Source: Polaromonas glacialis (GTDB lineage Bacteria > Pseudomonadota > Gammaproteobacteria > Burkholderiales > Burkholderiaceae_C). From it: a stretch of DNA of 64,000 nt. Positions 10,201 to 18,900 of the stretch are shown piece by piece. Both the position numbers and the translations under genes were made by a program. The notes below the pieces were generated by a model. The model made no database searches. It had not been told where the DNA came from and saw only the letters and a program-made list of their open reading frames with translations. The DNA lies in contig NZ_KL448323.1 of NCBI RefSeq assembly GCF_000709345.1, positions 3,676,808-3,740,807 of the forward strand, read 5' to 3'. Numbering within the stretch: position 1 is the first letter of the stretch; each line of letters begins with the position of its first letter.

Positions 10201-11102
10201 AAATGGTGCTGCAGCTCGCCCCTGAAACCAACGGCCACGTCGCCGTGAAGGCCTGGGAAGCGCTGGGCAAGCAGACCGGCCGCGACCACACCCACCTGGC
10301 GCTGCACCGCGAAGACGAAAAAATCCGTTTCCGCGACATCCAGGCGCAGCCGCGCAAGATCATCAGCTCGCCGACCTGGAGCGGCATCGAGTCCGAAACC
10401 GTCTCCTACAACGCCGGCTACACCAACGTGCATGAATACATCCCGTGGCGCACCCTGACGGGCCGCCAGCAGTTCTACCAGGACCATCCGTGGATGCTGG
10501 CCTTCGGCGAAGGCCTGGCCAGCTACCGGCCGCCGGTGAACCTGAAGGCGACGGCGGGCGTGCACGGCATCCGTTCCAACGGCAACGCCGAAATCCTGCT
10601 GAACTTCATCACGCCGCACCAGAAATGGGGCATTCACTCGACCTATACCGACAACCTCTTGATGCTGACCCTGAGCCGGGGCGGCCCGATCATCTGGCTG
10701 AGCGAGGACGACGCCAAGCTGATCGGCGTGGAGGACAACGACTGGATCGAGGCCTACAACGTCAATGGCGCGATTTCGGCGCGGGCGGTGGTCAGCCAGC
10801 GCGTCAAGCCCGGCATGGTGATGATGTACCACGCGCAGGAAAAGATCGTCAACACGCCGGGTTCGGAAATCACCGGCCAGCGCGGCGGCATCCACAACTC
10901 GGTGACGCGCATCGTGCTCAAGCCGACGCACATGATCGGCGGCTATGCGCAGCTGAGCTACGGCTTCAACTACTACGGAACCATCGGCACGAATCGCGAC
11001 GAATTTGTCGTGGTACGCAAGATGGACAAGGTCGACTGGCTGGACACGCCACGGGATGATGAACGCGCCTTCGCGGTGCAACAACTGGGAGAAGCAGCAT
11101 GA
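7284..11102 (+). CDS. narG: Respiratory nitrate reductase alpha subunit NarG
   Basis: 1272 aa molybdenum (bis-MGD) catalytic subunit that reduces nitrate to nitrite at the cytoplasmic face of the membrane. The FS0 [4Fe-4S] ligands align with the E. coli set: His50, Cys54, Cys58 and Cys93. The molybdopterin oxidoreductase core includes SADWYNSSFIIAWGSN, and the C-terminal dinucleotide-binding domain ends in NRDEFVVVRKM. No twin-arginine signal is evident, consistent with a cytoplasmic enzyme. It is slightly longer than the E. coli protein, with extra residues around 395-450. AGGAGA precedes the start codon, and its stop overlaps the narH start by 4 bp. Confidence 0.97.
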   Translation: MSHFLDRLSHFSNPRESFSGDHGVTTAEDRTWEDAYRNRWAHDKVVRSTHGVNCTGSCSWKIYVKGGIVTWETQQTDYPRTRWDMPNHEPRGCSRGASYSWYLYSANRVKYPMIRARLLKHWREARLTLPPVEAWAAVVQNDAKRRDYQSVRGLGGMVRSTWDEVNELIAASNIYTIKQHGADRIIGFSPIPAMSMVSYASGSRYLSLIGGVCMSFYDWYCDLPPSSPQVWGEQTDVPESADWYNSSFIIAWGSNVPQTRTPDAHFFTEVRYKGCKTVAITPDYSEVAKLSDLWLHPKQGTDAAVAMAMGHVILKDFYFGGNGRPRSAYFDDYARRYTDLPMLVMLKSHTLENGDTCLVPDRYVRASDFADQLGQDNNPDWKTVAFDANGEVVTPQGAIGFRWGPDGRADMGQWNLEAKEAREGNDVSLRLSALEGDEAGHDSARVGFPYFGGIHHEHFPNNEQGDVLVRSVPVSRISVGKEGEAREVLVATVFDLQAAQYGIPRGLPGELAAADFDDNTPYTPAWQEQITGVPRAQIITVARQFAENAEKTEGRSMVIIGAGMNHWYHSDMNYRAVINMLMMCGCIGKSGGGWAHYVGQEKLRPQTGWTPLAFALDWIRPPRQMNSTSFFYAHTNQWRYEKLGVDEVLSPLADKKQYGGSMIDYNVRAERMGWLPSAPQLQTNPMQVVKDAQAAGLDAKDYVVQSLKDGSLKMSCEDPDHPANWPRNMFVWRSNIIGSSGKGHEYFLKHLLGTDNGVQGKDLGAEDGKPEEVVWHSKAPEGKLDLLVTLDFRMSTTCLYSDIVLPTATWYEKNDLNTSDMHPFIHPLSTAVDPVWQSKSDWEIYKGFAKKFSELCVGHLGVEKEMVLTPVMHDTPGELAQPFEVKDWKRGECELIPGKTAPQMQVVERDYPNVYKRFTAVGPLLKKIGNGGKGISWNTDIEVTQLGQLNGLVLEPGVTQGMPRINSDIDACEMVLQLAPETNGHVAVKAWEALGKQTGRDHTHLALHREDEKIRFRDIQAQPRKIISSPTWSGIESETVSYNAGYTNVHEYIPWRTLTGRQQFYQDHPWMLAFGEGLASYRPPVNLKATAGVHGIRSNGNAEILLNFITPHQKWGIHSTYTDNLLMLTLSRGGPIIWLSEDDAKLIGVEDNDWIEAYNVNGAISARAVVSQRVKPGMVMMYHAQEKIVNTPGSEITGQRGGIHNSVTRIVLKPTHMIGGYAQLSYGFNYYGTIGTNRDEFVVVRKMDKVDWLDTPRDDERAFAVQQLGEAA

Positions 11103-12631
11103 AGGTACGCGCTCAAATCGGCATGGTGCTGAACCTGGACAAGTGCATCGGTTGCCACACTTGCTCGGTGACCTGCAAGAATGTCTGGACCAGCCGTCCG
11201 GGCATGGAATACGCCTGGTTCAACAACGTCGAGACCAAGCCCGGCATCGGCTACCCCAAGGAATGGGAAAACCAGGACAAGTGGAACGGCGGCTGGATCC
11301 GCAAGCCCGACGGCTCCATCGAGCCGCGCCAGGGCGGCAAGTGGAAAATGCTGATGCGCCTGTTCGCCAACCCTAACATGCCGCAGATTGACGACTATTA
11401 CGAGCCGTTCACCTTCGACTACGACCATTTGCAGTCGGCGCCCGAGATGAAGGCCACGCCCACGGCCCGCCCGCGCAGCCTGATCACCGGCAAGCGCATG
11501 GAAAAGATCGAATGGGGCCCGAACTGGGAGGAAATCCTGGGCGGCGAGTTTTCCAAGCGCAGCAAGGATGCGAACCTGGACAGCTTCGACCAGGTCCAGA
11601 AGGACATGGTCGGCCAGTTCGAGAACACCTTCATGATGTATCTGCCGCGCCTGTGCGAGCACTGCCTGAACCCGGCCTGCGTGGCGTCGTGCCCGTCGGG
11701 CTCGATCTACAAGCGCGAGGAAGACGGCATCGTGCTGATCGACCAGGACAAGTGCCGCGGCTGGCGCATGTGCGTCTCGGGCTGCCCGTACAAGAAGATC
11801 TACTACAACTGGAAAAGCGGCAAGGCCGAAAAATGCACCTTCTGCTATCCGCGCATCGAGGCCGGCCAGCCGACCGTGTGCAGCGAAACCTGCGTCGGCC
11901 GCATCCGCTACCTCGGCGTCATCTTGTATGACGCCGACCGCATCCAGGAAGCCGCCAGCGTCGAAAACGACAAGGACCTGTACCAGGCCCAGCTCGACAT
12001 CTTCCTCGACCCGAACGATCCGGCGGTGATTGCGCAGGCGCGCCTGGACGGCATTCCCGAAACCTGGCTCGAAGGCGCGCGCCGCAGCCCGGTGTACAAG
12101 ATGGCCGTCGAATGGAAGGTCGCCTTGCCGCTGCACCCCGAGTACCGCACGCTGCCGATGGTCTGGTATGTGCCGCCGCTGTCGCCCATCACCTCGGCCG
12201 CCAACGCCGGCCAGATCGGCATCAATGGCGAGCTGCCTGACATCGCGCAGATGCGCATTCCGGTGCAGTACCTCGCCAACCTGCTGACCGCCGGCGACAC
12301 CGCGCCGGTGATCCGTTCGCTGCAGCGCATGATGGCGATGCGCTCCTACCAGCGCAGCAAGCATGTGGACAACGAGCAGAACCTGGCCGTGCTGGCCCAG
12401 GCCGGCCTGACGGTGGCCGAGGTCGAGGAGATGTACCACATCATGGCGATTGCCAACTACGAAGACCGCTTTGTGATTCCGACCAGCCACCGCGAATACG
12501 CCGAAAACGCCTTCGACATGCGCGGCGGCTGCGGTTTCACCTTCGGCAATGGCTGCTCCGACGGCGCCAGCGATGTCAGCCTGTTCGGCGGCACCAAGAA
12601 ACGCACGATTCCCATCAAGGTAGAGGTCTGA
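11099..12631 (+). CDS. narH: Respiratory nitrate reductase beta subunit NarH
   Basis: 510 aa iron-sulfur subunit that passes electrons from NarI to NarG. Four cysteine groups are visible: CIGCHTCSVTC near the N-terminus, CEHCLNPACVASC, CRGWRMCVSGC and CTFCYPRIEAG with following CSETC. One Cys position is Trp (CRGWRMC), which is the known signature of the [3Fe-4S] cluster in NarH. The start overlaps narG as ATGA. narJ follows after 5 bp. Confidence 0.97.
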   Translation: MKVRAQIGMVLNLDKCIGCHTCSVTCKNVWTSRPGMEYAWFNNVETKPGIGYPKEWENQDKWNGGWIRKPDGSIEPRQGGKWKMLMRLFANPNMPQIDDYYEPFTFDYDHLQSAPEMKATPTARPRSLITGKRMEKIEWGPNWEEILGGEFSKRSKDANLDSFDQVQKDMVGQFENTFMMYLPRLCEHCLNPACVASCPSGSIYKREEDGIVLIDQDKCRGWRMCVSGCPYKKIYYNWKSGKAEKCTFCYPRIEAGQPTVCSETCVGRIRYLGVILYDADRIQEAASVENDKDLYQAQLDIFLDPNDPAVIAQARLDGIPETWLEGARRSPVYKMAVEWKVALPLHPEYRTLPMVWYVPPLSPITSAANAGQIGINGELPDIAQMRIPVQYLANLLTAGDTAPVIRSLQRMMAMRSYQRSKHVDNEQNLAVLAQAGLTVAEVEEMYHIMAIANYEDRFVIPTSHREYAENAFDMRGGCGFTFGNGCSDGASDVSLFGGTKKRTIPIKVEV

Positions 12632-12636
12632 AAACC

Positions 12637-13332
12637 ATGGCACTGTTCAACACCCTTCCCAAGGCGACCAAAAGCCTGCGCGTGCTGGCCCGCCTGCTGG
12701 GCTACCCGGACGCCGAACTGCGCGGCCACCTGGCCGATATGCGCGTTGCGCTGCATGACGAAAAAGCCCTGGCGCCGCAGCGCCTGGCCGAGCTCGATGC
12801 GCTGATCGACACGCTGGCGCGCAAGCCAGCGCTGGAAGCCGAGGCCGACTACGTCGCGCTGTTCGACCGGGGCCGCGCCACCTCGCTGCACCTGTTCGAG
12901 CATGTGCATGGCGACTCGCGCGACCGGGGCCCGGCCATGATCGACCTGGCGCAGACCTACGAAAAGGCCGGAATGTACCTGGGCGAGGGCGAAATGCCCG
13001 ACTTCCTGCCGGTGGTGCTGGAATTCACCTCCACCCAGCCGCCGCGCGAGGCGCGCGAGTTCCTGGCCGAGATGGCGCACATCTTCAACGCCATCTTTGC
13101 CGCGCTGCAGCAGCGCGCCAGCCCTTACGCCTCGGTGCTGGGCGCCCTGCTGGAACTGGCCGGCGAGAAAGCCTCGCCGGTGGAAATCGCCGCCGAGGAG
13201 CCGATCGACGCCGTCTGGCAGGAGCCGGTCGTGTTCGACGGCTGCTCGTCCAAAGGCCAGTCCAGGCCCGACCAGCCGCAACCCATCCACATCGTCCGCA
13301 AGCCACGTCCCTCCCAAGGAGCACAAGCATGA
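12637..13332 (+). CDS. narJ: Nitrate reductase assembly chaperone NarJ
   Basis: 231 aa cytoplasmic chaperone that holds apo-NarGH until the molybdenum cofactor is inserted. It is a mostly helical protein with the family-typical segment LHLFEHVHGDSRDRGPAMI near residue 85 and a variable acidic and proline-containing tail. The gene overlaps narI by 4 bp (ATGA), giving equimolar translation-coupled expression. Confidence 0.93.
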   Translation: MALFNTLPKATKSLRVLARLLGYPDAELRGHLADMRVALHDEKALAPQRLAELDALIDTLARKPALEAEADYVALFDRGRATSLHLFEHVHGDSRDRGPAMIDLAQTYEKAGMYLGEGEMPDFLPVVLEFTSTQPPREAREFLAEMAHIFNAIFAALQQRASPYASVLGALLELAGEKASPVEIAAEEPIDAVWQEPVVFDGCSSKGQSRPDQPQPIHIVRKPRPSQGAQA

Positions 13333-14129
13333 CCTCCTCACTGCACGGTTTTCTCTTCGGGGTCTATCCCTACATCTGCCTGGCGGTGTTCCTGCTCGGC
13401 AGCCTGATCCGCTTCGACCGCGACCAGTACACCTGGAAAAGCGATTCGTCGCAGCTGCTGCGCACCGGCCTGCTGCGCTGGGGCAGCAACCTGTTCCACG
13501 TCGGCATCCTGTTCCTGTTCTTCGGCCACCTGGTCGGCCTGCTGACACCGCATGCGGTGTACGGCGTCTTCATGGACGCCGCGACCAAGCAACGCATGGC
13601 GATCTACGCTGGCGGCGTTGCCGGCGTCATCTGCTTCATCGGCCTGTCGATGCTGATCTACCGCCGCATGTTCGACGAACGCATCCGCTACACCAGCCAC
13701 AAGACCGACCTGGCGATCCTGCTGATCCTGTGGGTGCAGCTGTCGGTCGGCCTGATCACCCTGCCGCTTTCGTATGGCCATGTCGACGGCAGCGTGATGC
13801 TGATCCTGGCCGATTGGGCGCAGCGCATCCTGACCCTGCGTGAGGTGAATTCCGCGGCGCTTGTCGTCCTGCCCTGGCCCTACCTGTTCCACATCGTGTT
13901 CGGCATGACGATCTTTTTGCTGTTCCCGTTCAGCCGCCTGGTCCATGTGTGGAGCGGCTTTGCCTCGGTCGGCTACATCTTCCGGCCCTACCAGGTGGTG
14001 CGCAGCCGCCGCCTGGATGTCGGCGCCACCACCCGGACGGCATCGCGTCCACAGCAGCCTGTGCAAGCCACCAAGGCTGCCGGCCAGACTTCCGCTACCC
14101 CGGTGAAGCCAGAAAGCAAATTCTCATGA
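13329..14129 (+). CDS. narI: Respiratory nitrate reductase gamma subunit NarI
   Basis: 266 aa diheme cytochrome b that anchors NarGH and oxidises quinol. Five membrane segments are apparent. Candidate heme ligands include the histidines of FHVGILFLFFGHLVG, with others in the last helices (PYLFHIVFGM, FSRLVHVWSGF). After the last helix there is a longer than usual Ala/Thr/Pro-rich cytoplasmic tail of about 40 residues. It overlaps the isomerase gene as ATGA. Confidence 0.95.
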   Translation: MTSSLHGFLFGVYPYICLAVFLLGSLIRFDRDQYTWKSDSSQLLRTGLLRWGSNLFHVGILFLFFGHLVGLLTPHAVYGVFMDAATKQRMAIYAGGVAGVICFIGLSMLIYRRMFDERIRYTSHKTDLAILLILWVQLSVGLITLPLSYGHVDGSVMLILADWAQRILTLREVNSAALVVLPWPYLFHIVFGMTIFLLFPFSRLVHVWSGFASVGYIFRPYQVVRSRRLDVGATTRTASRPQQPVQATKAAGQTSATPVKPESKFS

Positions 14130-14980
14130 GCACGCCTACTTCCACCGTGACCGGCTGCGGCAGCAGCAGCTGCCAGTGCGCCGCCCCTGACATTACCAGC
14201 CAGGCTGCCCTGCCGACGGCCGCCGTCAACGGCATTGAACTGCACCCGCCCGGCCAGCGCCCGGACATCAGCCTGCTGCGCGAACTGGCCTACACCGAAC
14301 TGCTGCGCCAGCAAGCCGTGATGAAGGGCCTGCTGCCGCGCCACAAGGAACTCACCGCGCCCGAACTGGGCGAAGCCGAGCGCAAGGTGATCGAGGCCAT
14401 GGTCGATGCCGAAGTGCAAAGCCCGCAGCCGAACGAAGACGAATGCCAGCGCTACTACGAGGCCAATCCGTCGCAGTTCATGGTCGGCCAGGCGCTGCAT
14501 GTGCGGCACATCCTGTTCGCCGTCACGCCCGGCGTCAACGTGCATGCGCTGACGATCCATGCCGAAAAGGCCCTGCTGGAACTGACGCGCAAGGACGCCT
14601 CGCCCGGGCGCTTTGCCCAGCTGGCCGCCGAACTCTCGAACTGCCCGAGCAGCGCGCAGGGCGGCGACCTGGGCTGGATCGGCCCGGACGACTGCGCGCC
14701 CGAGCTGGCCAACGAGCTGTTTCACCAGAAGCATTCGCAGTGGGGCATGGGCGTGCATCCGCGCCTGATCCACACGCGCTTCGGCTTTCACATCATCGAG
14801 GTGCTGGAGCGCCGCGCCGGCAAGCAGCCCGCTTACGCCGAAGTGCGCGAGCGCATTGCCGCCCTGCTGGCCATGCAGTCGCGCGCCCGGGCGCTGCACC
14901 AGTACATGAGCCTGCTGGTGGGCGAGGCGCTGGTTGAAGGCATTGACCTTGAAGGGGCGGATTCGCCGCTGGTGCAATGA
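14126..14980 (+). CDS. Parvulin-type peptidyl-prolyl isomerase of the nar operon
   Basis: 284 aa. The C-terminal half is a PpiC/parvulin domain (about residues 130-225), with LHVRHILFAV, SNCPSSAQGGDLGWIG and RFGFHIIEVLERR. The N-terminal part is helical and starts with a Cys-rich stretch (CGSSSCQC) that does not look like a signal peptide. Such genes follow narGHJI in several pseudomonads and betaproteobacteria, so a role in folding or maturing the nitrate reductase complex is inferred. It starts by a 4-bp overlap with narI (ATG at 14126, rather than an out-of-context upstream ATG) and itself overlaps the carbonic anhydrase gene by 4 bp. Confidence 0.88.
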   Translation: MSTPTSTVTGCGSSSCQCAAPDITSQAALPTAAVNGIELHPPGQRPDISLLRELAYTELLRQQAVMKGLLPRHKELTAPELGEAERKVIEAMVDAEVQSPQPNEDECQRYYEANPSQFMVGQALHVRHILFAVTPGVNVHALTIHAEKALLELTRKDASPGRFAQLAAELSNCPSSAQGGDLGWIGPDDCAPELANELFHQKHSQWGMGVHPRLIHTRFGFHIIEVLERRAGKQPAYAEVRERIAALLAMQSRARALHQYMSLLVGEALVEGIDLEGADSPLVQ

Positions 14981-15669
14981 CCGGCAACGCCGCAGCCACG
15001 GACGAGCTGCTGCTGCGCTTGCGGCGTTTCAAGTCGGATTATTTTCCCCTGCACCAGCAACGCTTCCAGGACCTGGTGTCCGAGGGCCAGCATCCCAAGA
15101 CGCTGTTCATCGGCTGCTCGGATTCGCGGCTGGTGCCTTATCTGCTGACCGGCACCGGTCCCGGCGAGCTGTTCATCGTGCGCAACGTGGGCGCCTTCAT
15201 TCCGCCCTACGGCGGTTCGCACGGCCTGCACGGCACCACCGCAGCGATTGAATACGCGGTCCTGACCCTGAAGGTCGAGCGCATCGTCGTCTGCGGCCAC
15301 AGCCAGTGCGGCGGCATCCGGGCGGCTTATGAAGGCGTGCCGGACGAAGCCGTGGCCTTGAGGGCCTGGCTCCGGCTGGTGCAGGAAGCGCTGCTGCCGG
15401 TGCAGCCCAGCCCCGAGGCGCTGCGCCGCACCGAGCAGCGCTCGGTCGTGCTGCAGCTCGAACGCCTGCTCGACTACCCGATGGTCCGGCGCGCGGTGGA
15501 AGCCGGAGCGCTGACCCTGCACGGCTGGCACTACGTCATCGAGGAGGGCGAAATCCACATTTTTGATGCCCAGCAGGGCGACTTCGTGCCCGCGTCGCTG
15601 GCCTCGAACTGCGGCACCGGGCCTTACCAGCCGTATGTGGAGCACGACGGGCAGGTGATTTCGGATTGA
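14977..15669 (+). CDS. can: Beta-class carbonic anhydrase at the end of the nar operon
   Basis: 230 aa zinc enzyme that interconverts CO2 and bicarbonate. Zinc and active-site residues are visible: Cys and the Asp-Arg pair in GCSDSR (about 46), and His-x2-Cys in CGHSQCGG (about 108). The start overlaps the isomerase stop as ATGA, so it is translationally coupled to the nar operon. This is an uncommon partner for nitrate reductase. A role in pH or bicarbonate supply during anaerobic growth is inferred only from this linkage. Confidence 0.93.
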   Translation: MTGNAAATDELLLRLRRFKSDYFPLHQQRFQDLVSEGQHPKTLFIGCSDSRLVPYLLTGTGPGELFIVRNVGAFIPPYGGSHGLHGTTAAIEYAVLTLKVERIVVCGHSQCGGIRAAYEGVPDEAVALRAWLRLVQEALLPVQPSPEALRRTEQRSVVLQLERLLDYPMVRRAVEAGALTLHGWHYVIEEGEIHIFDAQQGDFVPASLASNCGTGPYQPYVEHDGQVISD

Positions 15670-15967
15670 GCGGAGGCCTTGCCAGACCAGCCGGGAAATG
15701 CCAGCAGGGGTTTTTCAAAATCCCTGGCAACGAATTTACTATATTTTTAATAGCAAACTATTCAACAGGGACGTGCGAAGAAGCTTTGAAATGCTTGAAT
15801 CCTGTGAGTATGCAAGGCCTGCCCGCCGGAAACCGCCGCCGCAAAAAGGCTATTCTTGCCAGACAGCGGGCGGCGGCCTTCCCATCCAGGGCGCGGCGGC
15901 TGCATCAACCCATTCAACGGCTGCCCGGCGGTGTTCGCCCCGCAGCCTTTCCCGAGGAAAAACACCC
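15670..15967 (+). other. Leader region between carbonic anhydrase and nrdJ
   Basis: This is 298 bp without a convincing gene. An AT-rich stretch at 15734-15765 contains ACTATATTTTTAATAGC, which looks like a degraded repeat palindrome and may also provide promoter -10 material. The rest is GC-rich. An in-frame extension of nrdJ runs back to 15698 but has no family similarity. I saw no FNR box and no clear cobalamin riboswitch. Confidence 0.5.
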
Positions 15968-18900
15968 ATGAAGCGCGAACATTTCGGCCGGCCGCAAGAC
16001 CTGACCGCCACCCAGCCCATCAGCCACGACGTGCTGAAGGAAAAATACCTCAAGCCCGGCGAAAGTGGCCTCGAAGACGTGTACCGGCGCGTGGCGCGGG
16101 CGCTGGCGTCGGTCGAGCTGCCCGCCGAGCGCGAGAAGCACGAGGCGCTGTTCCTCGAAAACCTGCATGCCGGCGCGATTGGCGCGGGCCGCATCATGAG
16201 TGCGGCAGGCACGGCCATCCAGGCCACGCTCATCAACTGCTTCGTGCAGCCGGTGGGCGACTGCATCCAGGGCTTTGACGACGGCGGCTACCCCGGCATT
16301 TACGAAGCACTGCGCGAGGCCGCCGAAACCATGCGGCGCGGCGGCGGCGTCGGCTACGACTTTTCCCGCATCCGCCCGCGCAATGCCGAGGTCAAGGGCA
16401 CGTCGTCGATGGCATCTGGCCCGTGCAGCTACATCAACGTGTTCGACCAGTCGTGTTCCACGGTGGAAAGCGCCGGCGCACGGCGCGGCGCGCAGATGGG
16501 CGTGCTGCGCATCGACCATCCGGACGTAATGGAATTCATCACCGCCAAGCGCACGCCCGGCCGCTGGAACAACTTCAACGTGTCGGTCGGCATGTCGGAC
16601 GCGTTCATGCAGGCGCTGAACGACGACCAGCCCTGGGAACTGGTCCACAAGGCCAAGCCCGGCGCCGCCCTGATCGCCAAAGGCGGCTTCCAGCGCGCCG
16701 ACGGCCTGTGGGTCTACCAGACCGTGGCCGCGCGCGAGCTGTGGGACACCGTGATGAAGTCGACCTACGACTTTGCCGAGCCGGGCATTTTGTTCCTCGA
16801 CAACATCAACACGGACAACAACCTGCGCTACTGCGAGTCGATTGCCGCGACCAATCCTTGCGTCACGGCTGACACTTGGGTCATGACGGCCAACGGCCCG
16901 GCGCAGGTGGCTGACCTGATTGGCCAGCGTTTCACGGCCGTGGTGGATAGCCGGGCTTATGCGGTGGAGAGCGAAGGCTTTTTCAGCACCGGCTGCAAGC
17001 CCGTGCTGGTGCTCAAAACGCGCGAAGGCCAGACTTTGCGTCTCACGGCCGACCACCGGGTGCGGCGCGTTGCGCGCAAGACTCGCTACCTGCTACAAGC
17101 GGAATGGATCGCCGCCGGGCAGTTGCAGCCCGGTGATGAAATTTTGCTGCACGACCATCGAGCTCTAGGCGGCTGGGATGGCGTGGGCACCGGGGCCGAA
17201 GGCTATCTGCTTGGTCTATTGGTGGGCGACGGGACGCTGAAAAGCGACAAGGCAGTGATTTCCCTCTGGGCGCCCGAACTCAAAGCCGTCGGCAACGGCG
17301 CCATTGCCTATGCATCAACCGGGGCTGCCGGCATCGTGCAGGCGGCGCAAGCGGCGGCGGCCACGCTGTCGCACCGGGCCGATTTTTGCGGTTTCCAGCG
17401 CCCGATTGCCGGGCGAGGCGAGGCGCGCATGGCGTCGGGTGCGGTGCGGCGTCTGGCGCATGAAATGGGGATGAGACCGGGACACAAAACGCTCACGCCT
17501 GCGATGGAAAAAGCCTCTTCTGCTTTTGCTGCAGGGTTGTTGCGCGGCCTGTTTGACGCAGATGGCTCAGTGCAGGGCACTCAGGAAAACGGCGTCACCG
17601 TGCGTCTGTCCCAAAGTGATTTGCCTTTGTTGCAAACGGCGCAGCGCATGCTGCTGCGCCTGGGCATTGCCTCGGCGATCCACCAAAACCGCCGGCTGGC
17701 GCAAGAGCGCCTTCTGCCCGACGGGCGGGGCGGGCGCAAGCTCTACGCGACGCAGGCACAGCACGAACTGATCATCAGCGGCGACAACCTGCGCATCTAT
17801 GCTGAGCGCATCGGCTTTGCCGACACCGCCAAGGCCGAGCGGCTGGAACAGGCCTTGGGCGCTTACAGCCGCAGCCTGAACCGCGAGCGCTTCACCGCCA
17901 CCGTCGAGTCGCTGAGCGAAGACGGTTTGGAAGAAGTGTTCGATGTCACCGTGGCCGATGTCCATGCGTTCGACGCCAATGGTCTGTATGTACACAATTG
18001 CGGCGAACAACCACTTCCGCCTTATGGTTGTTGCGACCTCGGACCGATCATTCTGACGCGCTTCGTGCGCCATCCGTTTGGCTTTGGCGGCGAGCCCGAA
18101 TTCGACTTCGAGGCGTTCGAGGCGTCGGTCGCGACCCAGGTGCGCGCGCTCGACAACGTGCTGGAAGTGACCTTCTGGCCCTTGCCGCAGCAGCAGGCCG
18201 AATCGTCCGCCAAGCGCCGCATCGGCGTGGGCTTCACCGGCCTGGGCAATGCGCTGACCATGCTGCGCCTGCGCTACGACGCGCCCGAGGGGCGTGACAT
18301 GGCCGCCCGGATTGCCGTGCGGATGCGCGATGCTGCCTATGCCGCCTCCGTCGCGCTGGCGGAGGAAAAGGGCGCTTTCCCCAAGTTCGATGCCGACGGC
18401 TACCTGGCCCCCGGCACCTTTGCCAGCCGCCTGCCGGCCGAACTGCAGCAGGCCATCCGCACCCAGGGAATCCGCAACAGCCATCTGCTGTCGATTGCGC
18501 CCACCGGCACGGTCAGCCTGGCCTTTGCCGACAATGCCTCCAACGGCATCGAGCCGGCGTTTTCGTGGATGTACAAGCGCAAGAAGCGCGAGTCCGACGG
18601 CAGCACCAGCGAATATGCGGTCGAGGACCATGCCTGGCGGCTGTACCGCGAACTCGGCGGCGACGTGAACCAGCTGCCGGACTATTTCGTCTCGGCGCTG
18701 AGCATGTCGGCCACCAGCCACATCGCGATGATGCAGGCGGTGCAGCCCTTCATCGACACGGCCATTTCCAAGACTGTCAACGTGCCGGCCGACTACGCCT
18801 ACAACGACTTCAAGAGCCTGTACCACCAGGCCTGGCGCGCCGGCCTCAAGGGCCTGGCCACCTACCGGCCCAATGCCATCCTGGGCTCGGTGCTGGAAGT

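Noticed and set aside
7332..11084. A 1250-codon minus-strand open frame antisense to narG (and similar long antisense frames over narX, narH, nrdJ and the fusion gene)
   Set aside because: High-GC codon bias creates such shadows; the translations are rich in His, Arg and Ala with no domains, while the opposite strand encodes well-known proteins.
15670..15967. Possible cobalamin riboswitch before nrdJ
   Set aside because: No recognisable B12-box or matching conserved core was seen in the leader.
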